NCBI RefSeq assembly: GCF_019443965.1
Contig: NZ_CP040814.1
Location: 434,001 to 498,000 of the forward strand
Reading direction: 5' to 3'
Length of the DNA: 64,000 bases
DNA from: Salinibacterium sp. M195
Lineage (GTDB): Bacteria > Actinomycetota > Actinomycetes > Actinomycetales > Microbacteriaceae
Of this stretch, positions 1 through 7,940 are shown one piece after another (position 1 is the stretch's first letter; every line of letters begins with the position of its first letter). The notes under the pieces are model-generated. The model searched no databases and had not been told where the DNA came from. It saw nothing but the letters and a program-made list of their open reading frames with translations. A program made the position numbers and the translations under genes.

Positions 1-1
1 G

Positions 2-994
2 AATCTCAACAATGTCTCCCATATGCGCAATGCTGTGCTGTTCGAAGGTCCAGAACGCGGACAACGCTTGAGCCGTTTTTGGATTCTGCTGAGTCTCGCG
101 TCGACGATTGCGGCCGCTGGAATCGTCGCTGACTCAACTGCTGCCGTCATTGGGGCGATGATCGTTGCCCCCATGATGCTCCCGATTCAGGGAACAATGC
201 TTTCCACCGTGCTCGGCGATCGAGTGAACCTTATTCGGTCGATTATTCTCGTCGCCTCCGGTGCTGCCGCTGCAATTGCGATCGGCTTCCTTGTCGGAAT
301 GTTGGTAACAAATGATGTTGTCGCGGCAACTAACGCTCAGGTCGCTGGTCGAGTGCATCCGGGGCTCATCGATCTGCTCGCAGCTCTAGCCACTGGAGTG
401 GTCGGTTCGTTTGCGCTCATTCGTCGTGACATTTCAGACACTCTGCCCGGTGTCGCTATTGCCATCTCGCTGGTGCCGCCGCTTGTCGTCGCTGGTCTCA
501 CCCTCGAATCCGGGGCGACCGAAGAGAGTCTCGGTGCGCTCTTGCTCTTCGTCACAAACGTCGCATCGATTTTGGCAACCGGCGTCGTGGTGATGGCTCT
601 CTTCAAGATTCAGCGATCCCTGCGTGCCGATACGCAGAGTGGTGTCGCGAAAGTCGCCCAGCGAAAAACTGCGCTCGTTATTTCAGCGATGCTCGTTGTC
701 GTCGCGATCCCCCTCACGATCTCATCGATTACTACCGGAACTAACACGGTACGAGAAAACACGATTCGCGCGATCACCGATCAATGGGCCAGCGAGGCCG
801 ACTGGGATCTGGTGACAGTAGACACCCGTCTCAATCAAGTGTTGGTCCGGGTCACTGGGCCTCTGCCCGCCCCAGACACGAAAGAGCTTGCGGCCCGCAT
901 AGCCGCGAGTGATATCGACCCTACGGTCGTCGAAGTTGAGCTCGTGCCGTCGCACAGCGTAATTCTTGACAAGCCCGAAACATCCACGAATTAG
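2..994 (+). CDS. DUF389 family integral membrane protein (5' end outside window)
   Basis: Multi-pass membrane protein of the DUF389 family; its biochemical function is not established. The visible part has about six hydrophobic segments. It includes the family-typical stretch RLSRFWILLSLAS followed by DSTAAVIGAMIVAPMM, and a second conserved region SLVPPLVVAG. A soluble C-terminal tail of roughly 70 residues follows the last helix. The reading frame is open to the left edge without a stop, so the ATG at position 23 is probably internal and the true start lies upstream of the window. It is convergent with the glycosyltransferase gene that follows; the roughly 50 nt between them show no clear terminator hairpin. 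Family assignment is fairly secure; transport substrate or role is unknown. Confidence 0.75.
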   Translation, partial: NLNNVSHMRNAVLFEGPERGQRLSRFWILLSLASTIAAAGIVADSTAAVIGAMIVAPMMLPIQGTMLSTVLGDRVNLIRSIILVASGAAAAIAIGFLVGMLVTNDVVAATNAQVAGRVHPGLIDLLAALATGVVGSFALIRRDISDTLPGVAIAISLVPPLVVAGLTLESGATEESLGALLLFVTNVASILATGVVVMALFKIQRSLRADTQSGVAKVAQRKTALVISAMLVVVAIPLTISSITTGTNTVRENTIRAITDQWASEADWDLVTVDTRLNQVLVRVTGPLPAPDTKELAARIAASDIDPTVVEVELVPSHSVILDKPETSTN

Positions 995-1045
995 ACGCCT
1001 CGCGTCCAATTCAGCCAGGACATCTGGGCGGAAAGACCCTACTGG

Positions 1046-3520
1046 TTATGGTCGCTTCAGCCGCCGCCGAATTTTGGCGACAACAACCTTGGGCCCCGCG
1101 TTCTTCAGGTAGAAGACGACCCGTTCAAGGTCGTGGATCGGCCCGGAATAACGCTTTCGTCGTGTGCGCCCTAAGGACCGTTGCCGCGAAACGCCAGTGC
1201 GGTCGCCAGCGCGGTGTGCCGTATTCACGAAATTGACCAGCGGGGCGAGAGCCGTCTGCCAGTAGTAGCGTTCCCGTACTCGGTGGATGTTGGCCCGAGC
1301 TGCAGCGATGAACTCCTCATCGAACAGAACCTTTTCGAGTGCCTCAGCAAGTTGGTCAACGTTCTCTGCCTCAACGACCACACCGAGTCCTTCGGCGGCG
1401 ACGAGTTCAGCGAAGTGATCGCCCTCGGTAACCACCATGGGGAGTTCTGCCCACAAGTAGTCGAGAATTCGCGTGCGGAACGAGAAGGTCGTTTCGACGT
1501 GCGAGAAATGGGTGCTGACGCCGGCATCGGCCTCAGTGAGATAATTCTGTCGCTCACTGTAGTCAACCCAGGAGTCGTTGAAGAAAACTGCAGAGTCGAG
1601 AACCGCTAGTTCCTGAGCGAGGCTTCGCGATTCGGCGACGATTTCCATCTCCGGCACACCAGGATGCGGATGCTTCGTGCCTTGGAAAAACAGTCGCACG
1701 TTGTCGTGCCGCTCCGATACCGCGGCAACTGCGCGGATCAATGTCTTGGGATCAAACCAGTTATAGAGACCGCCACTCCACAGCAAGACTTTGTCGGTTT
1801 TATTGATGCCGGGCTTAACACCCTTCAGCACGTCATGCACGTGGATCGGTGGCGTCGACGACAAGCCGAAAGGCGCGACGCTGATGAGCCCATCAAGATC
1901 TGGGTCACCCTCGTAGTTCGCTGGGTTGATGCGGCCAAGCGCCGCCAATTGACCAAGCCAGAACATTTTTTGACGATCGGATGCGCACAAAAAGAAGTCA
2001 CCGCGTTGCAGTTGCTCATTGAGCACCTGCGTTGCGTCATCCACTTGTTGCGCCCACTGTGCGGCCGGAAGTTCGCGGCCTTGCTCAAGCTGCTCAAGGT
2101 GCATGGGGTCGTAGATGTCGACGACCATGATTTTCTCGGTGGTCTGCAGCGCGCTGAATACTGCCATGGCGTGGCCTTGGAAGATGATGACGTCGGCCCA
2201 CTGCTCAAATTTGCGGAACGCGCGGTCATCGCCTGGTCGCACATGCGCAAGCGAGAATGGCGCTTCCAACGGTTCGACACCGGTCAGGCTGAGAAGTGTC
2301 ACTTCGTTGTCGGCCGTGAGTTGCTCGGCCATATTCCAGGCCCGGATGGCGGGTCCGGCGAGTTTAATACCGATCGGATCGCCGGTGATGATGAGTACGC
2401 GGTTTCCGACCGCATTCGACGGGCGAGCTACATCAAAAGTGGAGACGAGGTTCTCGTAACCGTCGAGATACGGTTTTTCGTGGGTGATGGGAGCGTCGGC
2501 AACCCCGAACAAGCGCCAGACGTGCGCGTCGCTGACCGTTCTCGTTTTCTGCACTCGGGCGCGAGACTTCTTTAGTTCCGGAAGCAGTTGAACGAACTGG
2601 TCGATCGCAAATACATTGGCGACTGTCTGTTTGGAGACCTCGATGACATCCGTGTCGTCGCCTCCTGGTTTGCGCAGGTCGAACGATGTTGAGTCAAGTT
2701 CTCCGCGGGTTACTCCGCGACGAATGGACAGCCCGATTGCCGCGGGAAGAGTCTCAGCGAGAGCCTTATCATCGAGGTTCTTGTACAGGGTGTAGAGCGC
2801 GTTGCGTTCGAGAAGGTACGTCTCTTTGTGCGAACCGAACGCCTTCATCGAGGCGTGGTGCTTGTGAAATGCTAGCGACGCTGGCTCGTAGGCGTAGCGA
2901 TAGCCGAGGAGGTTGAGCCGCCAGCCGAGGTCTACGTCCTCGAAGAACATGAAGTAGTTCTCGTCAAAACCTTCGAGCTCGTCATAGACCGTACGGCGCA
3001 CAAACATGGCGGATCCGGTGCCGAATAAGACGTCGGTAGGGACTTCGGGGGTGCTCGGAATGGGCTCAGCGGTGAATGGCTTGTAGCCCATGCCGTACCA
3101 GGTCATTGCTGACCCGATGTAGTCGACGAGGTTGCCTTCCCAGTCGAGAACTCTGCTTGCGACCGCGCCAATGCGAGGGGATTCCTCGAACTTTGCCACC
3201 GCAGCCCGGATCCACTGGTCATCCGGTCGCGCATCGTTATTGAGCAGCGCAACGTACTCTCCCGACGACGCAGCGACTCCCCTGTTGCACCCTCCGGCGA
3301 ATCCGTCGTTGGTCTTTGAAACGATCAGCTTCACATGCGGAGCAGCTGCGCGAAGTCGCTCGGCGCTATCGTCGCCCGACGCGTTCTCAACAACGATGAT
3401 CTCAAGCTTGCCCTGTGGCCAGTCGATCTGCCCAAGGTTGCCGATCGCTTCGATGGTGTCGTCTGTGCCCCGGAAATTCACGAGAACAACAGAAACTAAC
3501 CCCAGACGCACGTCACCCAT
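1046..3520 (-). CDS. Two-domain glycosyltransferase: GT2 (GT-A) fused to GT4-like (GT-B)
   Basis: An 824-residue protein with two glycosyltransferase modules. Residues 5-230 are a GT2 rhamnosyltransferase-like GT-A fold: SVVLVNFRG at the start, LLNNDA at 92-97 supplying the metal-binding acidic residues, and FFEDVDLGWR at 192-201. From about residue 370 to the end is a GT-B domain, opening with a glycine/proline-rich loop (GDPIGIKLAGPAIRAW) and containing FRTRILDYLWAELPMVVTEG in the nucleotide-binding half. The segment between about 230 and 370 is a linker without a recognised domain. It probably adds two successive sugars during assembly of the surface polysaccharide at the cytoplasmic face. 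Sugar specificity cannot be read from sequence. It is followed downstream by nothing co-directional in this window. Confidence 0.85.
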   Translation of the reverse strand: MGDVRLGLVSVVLVNFRGTDDTIEAIGNLGQIDWPQGKLEIIVVENASGDDSAERLRAAAPHVKLIVSKTNDGFAGGCNRGVAASSGEYVALLNNDARPDDQWIRAAVAKFEESPRIGAVASRVLDWEGNLVDYIGSAMTWYGMGYKPFTAEPIPSTPEVPTDVLFGTGSAMFVRRTVYDELEGFDENYFMFFEDVDLGWRLNLLGYRYAYEPASLAFHKHHASMKAFGSHKETYLLERNALYTLYKNLDDKALAETLPAAIGLSIRRGVTRGELDSTSFDLRKPGGDDTDVIEVSKQTVANVFAIDQFVQLLPELKKSRARVQKTRTVSDAHVWRLFGVADAPITHEKPYLDGYENLVSTFDVARPSNAVGNRVLIITGDPIGIKLAGPAIRAWNMAEQLTADNEVTLLSLTGVEPLEAPFSLAHVRPGDDRAFRKFEQWADVIIFQGHAMAVFSALQTTEKIMVVDIYDPMHLEQLEQGRELPAAQWAQQVDDATQVLNEQLQRGDFFLCASDRQKMFWLGQLAALGRINPANYEGDPDLDGLISVAPFGLSSTPPIHVHDVLKGVKPGINKTDKVLLWSGGLYNWFDPKTLIRAVAAVSERHDNVRLFFQGTKHPHPGVPEMEIVAESRSLAQELAVLDSAVFFNDSWVDYSERQNYLTEADAGVSTHFSHVETTFSFRTRILDYLWAELPMVVTEGDHFAELVAAEGLGVVVEAENVDQLAEALEKVLFDEEFIAAARANIHRVRERYYWQTALAPLVNFVNTAHRAGDRTGVSRQRSLGRTRRKRYSGPIHDLERVVFYLKNAGPKVVVAKIRRRLKRP

Positions 3521-3579
3521 CAGGTCCTTTCCGTCTGCTGGCTAAACGAGCATTCTAGCAAGGTGTGCTTTCCCATCTT

Positions 3580-5241
3580 TCAGCGCGCTGATCTACGAAA
3601 GAGAGAACTGATTGTGCCGGTGATGCGACCCGCGCGCTCGGCGACGAATCGCACCGGTGCGGTGATTCGCCAGCTTGTGCTCGCGTAGACGGCTGCGAGC
3701 TTGGTTTCGCTGTCTGCCATCGTCGAATACCGCGCAAGGATGCTCACCCCGCCAGGGGGCAGGAGTACCGGTGCGGCGTCGAGTTTGCCGCGCACGAGCA
3801 ACATGTCGCGCTGCCAAATGGTCTCACCATGGGTCGAGTATGAATCCCCGCCTGTGCTCCACCGACGGTAGATAGAAGTGACCGTGGGGATGTCTGCCAC
3901 TCCCAATACCAGCGCGGCACGCAGGGAGAGATCCCAGTCTTCGCAGACCTCAAGCGACTCATCTGCGCCTCCGAACACCTCAAAGAAACCGCGGGGAAAA
4001 GCAAACGCCATGAAGGGAGTCATGTTGACGCGCAAGTGATCAGCGACATCGTAAGTTGACGGATACGGGGTGAAAAGCTCGGAGCCGTCTTCGTGTCCCT
4101 CGAGGCCGTTGCCCCAGGTTGCAGCTCCCACTCTTTGCACTGCCGTAAGCGCCCGCAGAAGTCGACGCGGATACTGCTCGGCCGCGGTGAGGAAAGCGGC
4201 GATCCAGTGTGCGAACACGAGATCATCGTCGTCAAGAAAGGCGATGTGGGTTCCGGTCGCCGCAGCGATTCCGACATTAATCGGAACAGAACGGGTGCCT
4301 CCCTCAGCGAGAATTATTCTTGCCCGGCTTCTCAGCCACTCTGGCTGATCCGCAAGCACATTTCCAATGGCGCTGACGTTCGCATTGTGCGCGACGAGGA
4401 TGACCTCAAAACGCCCATCAGTTTGACCTGCGAGGCACACGAGGGCATCGCGAAGCGCTTCGGGGCGGTGAAGCTGGGTGCGCATCACAACAGAAACCAG
4501 CGGTTGCGCCGCCACGGTGAGGGCATCGGTTAGGGCTTGCTGGCCTTTTCCGAGGGCAGGAAAGTCCATCACTTGCTCAAGAAGAGGGCGCTCGATCGGG
4601 GCCGGATCGTGAGTTGTCGGCAGATCAGCGCCGATTCGCTTATCTACCGCGACTACGGCTTCGGGGCTACGCACCAGACCGGAACCCTGGCCGTCGTTTC
4701 CGAAGATAACGAAGCCACCCGCGTTCTCAAGTGATCCCCGTGAATACAACGCACAACCGAACCGTTCGAAAGACTCGTCCGCTACTGGCACGACGCGCGC
4801 ACGGACTCCCCCAGCAGAGTCATCTTCTATCGCGTCAAGGAGACGGGTAACGGTACTTGATAAGACAACGACACCCGAATCGATAACGAGAACTCGATCC
4901 TCATTGCCCGCGGCAAGGAGACGATCGTGGGCGCGTCGATAGTCGACCGTGCCAATCTCCACGGTGAGGAGGCCACCGCCCGCTTCTTGCGCTCGACGCG
5001 AAAAATCGGCTAATTCAGCCGCATCCTTCTCGGTTGATGCCGCCGCCGCGATTCCGACAACGATCCGCCAGTCTCCAAGCCGTTCCGCTGCGGTAGCCGA
5101 GGTTAGCGCGTCAAGGACAGCCGAGAACCAGCGCTCGGGCTCCACGCCGTGGCCCACTTCAGCCACTGTTTGGACGACGAGGGACGGCAATAGCTCCGCA
5201 CTCACAGGGCGCGATGCGCTTGTGTGGTCCACGGTTTTCAT
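3580..5241 (-). CDS. Fused GT2-type glycosyltransferase with degenerate N-terminal GT-A domain
   Basis: A 553-residue protein. The C-terminal half (from about residue 247) is a GT2 domain with VSVVMRT and the acidic motif LDDDD at 336-340. It ends in a SWRITAPVR tail that is also seen, in variant form, in two other proteins of the locus. Residues 1-240 look like a second GT-A fold that has lost its acidic motif (VIDSG at about 119-123 where LNPDG stands in the paralogue). The whole protein reads as a fusion of homologues of the tandem genes at 20747 and 21678. I chose the ATG at 5241 because a 13-codon mini-ORF with a strong ribosome-binding site ends there with an ATGA overlap. The longer frame reaching 5481 would run into the divergent gene at 5372. 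Confidence 0.75.
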   Translation of the reverse strand: MKTVDHTSASRPVSAELLPSLVVQTVAEVGHGVEPERWFSAVLDALTSATAAERLGDWRIVVGIAAAASTEKDAAELADFSRRAQEAGGGLLTVEIGTVDYRRAHDRLLAAGNEDRVLVIDSGVVVLSSTVTRLLDAIEDDSAGGVRARVVPVADESFERFGCALYSRGSLENAGGFVIFGNDGQGSGLVRSPEAVVAVDKRIGADLPTTHDPAPIERPLLEQVMDFPALGKGQQALTDALTVAAQPLVSVVMRTQLHRPEALRDALVCLAGQTDGRFEVILVAHNANVSAIGNVLADQPEWLRSRARIILAEGGTRSVPINVGIAAATGTHIAFLDDDDLVFAHWIAAFLTAAEQYPRRLLRALTAVQRVGAATWGNGLEGHEDGSELFTPYPSTYDVADHLRVNMTPFMAFAFPRGFFEVFGGADESLEVCEDWDLSLRAALVLGVADIPTVTSIYRRWSTGGDSYSTHGETIWQRDMLLVRGKLDAAPVLLPPGGVSILARYSTMADSETKLAAVYASTSWRITAPVRFVAERAGRITGTISSLFRRSAR

Positions 5242-5279
5242 GTGCCCCGGATGACTTCGGGAACAACCAACTTCGGCAT
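5238..5279 (-). CDS. 13-codon upstream ORF coupled to the glycosyltransferase start
   Basis: A short reading frame, MPKLVVPEVIRGT, begins 4 nt after the strong Shine-Dalgarno sequence AAGGAGG (minus strand, 5290-5284). Its TGA overlaps the ATG of the glycosyltransferase as ATGA. The glycosyltransferase ATG itself has only a weak purine stretch before it. This arrangement suggests translational coupling through a leader peptide. Alternatives are a sequencing frameshift that separates a true N-terminus from the gene, or a chance ORF. Seen directly: the SD, the frame and the overlap. Inferred: that it is translated. Confidence 0.45.
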   Translation of the reverse strand: MPKLVVPEVIRGT

Positions 5280-5371
5280 ATCGCCTCCTTGGCGTGAGCG
5301 CTGTACACAGGGAAGTGTAACAAGCGGCTGCAGCGATCGTTCCGAACGGGCATCCTCGCTCGATTAGTGTA

Positions 5372-6442
5372 GTGAGGGTGACTATTGCTGAAATGATCCG
5401 AGTCGCGATGAGCGGCCTGCGCCTCATCGCCCTTGTTGTGATCGGTGCCGCCGTTGTCGGTGCGGGAATCCTTGCCATCACCCCGCCCCGTTATGAGGCG
5501 ACCGCGAGAATACTCGTTGACGCAGACCTCCTAGAGGACTCAAGCGTCGACGTTGCTGAACGTCAGATCATGTATTCGAACTACCGCACTGTCACGATCA
5601 AAACGCTCACCACCACCGACCTCATTCTCGATCCAGTGATCGAGGAGTTGTCGCTCGACACCACGTCTCGCGAGCTTGCCAACAACGTCACGGCACTTTC
5701 TGCACTCGACACTTCGGTCGTCGACATCACCGTGGCATCAGACGATGCAGCGTCATCCGCTGATATCGCCAATGCGATCGGGCGCCAAGTGTCCGCAGGT
5801 TTCTCTAAAGAAACTTCGCGAATTTCGCTGAGTGTTTCTGTTGTTCAGGAAGCAGTCGCTCCGAATGCCCGTTCGGGACCCAATCCTGTTCTCGTTCTGG
5901 CTCTATCCGCTATTGCTGGGTTCTTCCTCGCGCTGGCGTTCCTTCTGGCGCGGCACTCACTCGCACCACGGGTGAGAGACGTCAATGACGTGTTGGCGGT
6001 CAAGGACAGCCGTGTTCTGGGGACCATCAACAGCAGTGCTGGCGATCGGGCTCATTACCTCTCGGCAATAGACGCCATTGCGGCTGCGATCACCACGTCG
6101 CCTGAGTCACGAAACTGGTCGAAGATCGCTCTCGTGACGCCTACCGTTACCGACGAGTTCGATGAATTAGTTGTCTCTCTGCGCGCAGCCCTCGAAAGCA
6201 GCGGACAAAGCCCTGTAACGGTCGTGCACTCCGAAGCGTCTCTCGCGAAGTACGAAGCTGTCGTGCTTGACTCTGAAGTTGATGCTGTCCTTGTAGTCGT
6301 TCCGCTGGAGCGAACTGCAGTATCCGAGCTCTCCGCTGCAGTGAGCCACCTCGCCCTCAGCGGCACACCACTGAGTGGTTTCATCATTACTGAAGCTTCG
6401 CGACGCGAAAAGCGCTCGCTTAGCTCCAGCAGTGCTCACTAG
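5372..6442 (+). CDS. Wzz/CapA-like polysaccharide co-polymerase with degenerate kinase-like tail
   Basis: A 356-residue membrane protein of the chain-length determinant type. It has a transmembrane segment near 16-37, an extracellular region starting with ITPPRYEATARILVD, and a second transmembrane segment near 172-193 preceded by NARSGPNPVL. This is the usual two-helix Wzz layout that sets polymer length with Wzy. Residues 250-341 follow the fold order of a BY-kinase (IALVTP, then VDAVLVVVPLERT, then GTPLSGFIIT). They lack the Walker A GKS/T loop, and the C-terminus lacks the usual tyrosine cluster, ending in serines. Start is taken at GTG 5372; a second GTG at 5378 and an ATG at 5393 are possible. 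It is divergent from the fused glycosyltransferase and 12 nt from the polymerase gene. Confidence 0.75.
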   Translation: MRVTIAEMIRVAMSGLRLIALVVIGAAVVGAGILAITPPRYEATARILVDADLLEDSSVDVAERQIMYSNYRTVTIKTLTTTDLILDPVIEELSLDTTSRELANNVTALSALDTSVVDITVASDDAASSADIANAIGRQVSAGFSKETSRISLSVSVVQEAVAPNARSGPNPVLVLALSAIAGFFLALAFLLARHSLAPRVRDVNDVLAVKDSRVLGTINSSAGDRAHYLSAIDAIAAAITTSPESRNWSKIALVTPTVTDEFDELVVSLRAALESSGQSPVTVVHSEASLAKYEAVVLDSEVDAVLVVVPLERTAVSELSAAVSHLALSGTPLSGFIITEASRREKRSLSSSSAH

Positions 6443-6454
6443 CGGAGACGAGCC

Positions 6455-7864
6455 ATGCTGCCTCGCTTTGCGCAACGATCGCCCGTCAGTTCAGTGACGA
6501 GCGCCCTCGTGAACCCGAAGCCGCTTCTCTTTGCTGAAAACAGCTCGTTGCTGTCACGGATCGCGCTTGCAGCCGCGATCCTTGCACTCGGGTATGTCCT
6601 CGTTCGACCAGTTTCGAACAATCTGATCCTGTATTCGGTGTTTGCCGGGCTCGGGATGCTCGCAACGATCAGCATCATCAAAAGCAAACCGCACTTAGCA
6701 AGAGAAGTCATAGCAATTGCGTTCCTCATCGCGGGGCTCGGTCTTTACGGAACGCTCATCGGGCTAGACAATTCGGGACTCGTCTTCACGCTTCAGGTGT
6801 ACTTTGCTGCCCCATTACTTTTCCTCTTATGCACGTTCGCTGCGACGCTGAAAGCTGTTCGCTGGTTCATCATGATCGCCGCGATTGCGACCGTCACTAT
6901 TGCCATCATCATGATCACGTTTGTCGCGGGCGAAGCCGAAATAATTCCCCAGCTATTTCCCGAATGGCTTGCGGAAAATTTAGGCCTAGGCGCAACTTTC
7001 AATTCGAGTGGATCTCAAGCACGCTTTTACGGCCTCTCCAGCCTCGCCGCACTCGGCCCGCTCTGGGCCGGGTCACTGCTCGTTCGACGAGATGCTCTGC
7101 TGCCCCATTGGTCGATTCGGCTGATTTGTGCGCTCGGAGCAACCCTTGCGGCTTTCATCTCAAGCCGGGATGCCATTGTTCTCGTCATTGTCATCGCTCC
7201 GATCCTCACCGTGGCGATAAAAGCTATCCTCCGGCATCGGCCGTTCCGTCCTAGCGCGTATTCCCCAAGAATTGCCACCGTCGGATTGACGCTTGCGGCG
7301 ATTGGGTCGGTTGGTCTGATCTTTATCGGGCCAGCATTACTGTCGTTGGGGCCGGTGGTGCGCGCGTTCCAGGCGGTATCGTCATTCTTCGGAGCGCGCG
7401 GCAGCACTTCGGCGGCCGATCAAACTATTCGTTCGGATCAGTCAATCCATCTGCTGAATGCGTGGACTTCTAACCCTCTCTTCGGCGCTGGCTTCGGCGC
7501 GAGAGTTCAGGGTTACGAGCGCACTTCTGAACGACCATGGGTGCTGGAGCTGCAGTACCACGTGTTCCTCTACAGCGTCGGGCTCATTGGCGTTCTTTTC
7601 GCTATCGCGATCGCTATCTGTGTCGTCGTGCTCTTGCGACGTGCGGCAAGGTTAGCCCCCCACTTGCTCTCGAGCATTACGGTCACGACTGTTGCCGGTG
7701 TGGCAATGCTCATCGCAAACGCCACCAACCCTTATCTGCAGGCTCCTGGCCATTTCTGGGCATTGTTTCTCCCCCTTGCCCTCGCGCAGGTTATCTCGAG
7801 GGCAGGTCACGATCAACGTCTACTGGATCGCACGATTTCACCGGGTGCCGCCCCGAAACTGTGA
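6455..7864 (+). CDS. O-antigen/capsule polymerase-like membrane protein (Wzy/WaaL superfamily)
   Basis: A 469-residue polytopic membrane protein with about ten to twelve hydrophobic segments and one large hydrophilic loop near its C-terminal third. The loop region contains SIHLLNAWTSNPLFGAGFGA, matching the loop pattern of O-antigen polymerases and ligases, and is followed by QYHVFLYSVGLIG. These enzymes join lipid-linked oligosaccharide units on the outer face of the membrane. Position directly after the Wzz-like gene supports a Wzy polymerase role rather than ligase. Sequence conservation in this superfamily is very low, so polymerase versus ligase cannot be settled here. Confidence 0.7.
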   Translation: MLPRFAQRSPVSSVTSALVNPKPLLFAENSSLLSRIALAAAILALGYVLVRPVSNNLILYSVFAGLGMLATISIIKSKPHLAREVIAIAFLIAGLGLYGTLIGLDNSGLVFTLQVYFAAPLLFLLCTFAATLKAVRWFIMIAAIATVTIAIIMITFVAGEAEIIPQLFPEWLAENLGLGATFNSSGSQARFYGLSSLAALGPLWAGSLLVRRDALLPHWSIRLICALGATLAAFISSRDAIVLVIVIAPILTVAIKAILRHRPFRPSAYSPRIATVGLTLAAIGSVGLIFIGPALLSLGPVVRAFQAVSSFFGARGSTSAADQTIRSDQSIHLLNAWTSNPLFGAGFGARVQGYERTSERPWVLELQYHVFLYSVGLIGVLFAIAIAICVVVLLRRAARLAPHLLSSITVTTVAGVAMLIANATNPYLQAPGHFWALFLPLALAQVISRAGHDQRLLDRTISPGAAPKL

Positions 7865-7940
7865 GTTGAGCGTTGCCCTAAGATTTACCTCAGGATCGAA
7901 AAGGTGAAGATGCTCCCAATGTCTCTGTTCCCAGCGCCGC

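Noticed and set aside
1664..2575. 303-codon rightward frame antisense to the double glycosyltransferase
   Set aside because: Complement of a clear coding region with strong domain motifs; composition is that of a shadow frame.
5242..5481. N-terminal 80-residue extension of the fused glycosyltransferase
   Set aside because: Overlaps the divergent Wzz-like gene and lacks family similarity; the coupled start at 5241 is better supported.
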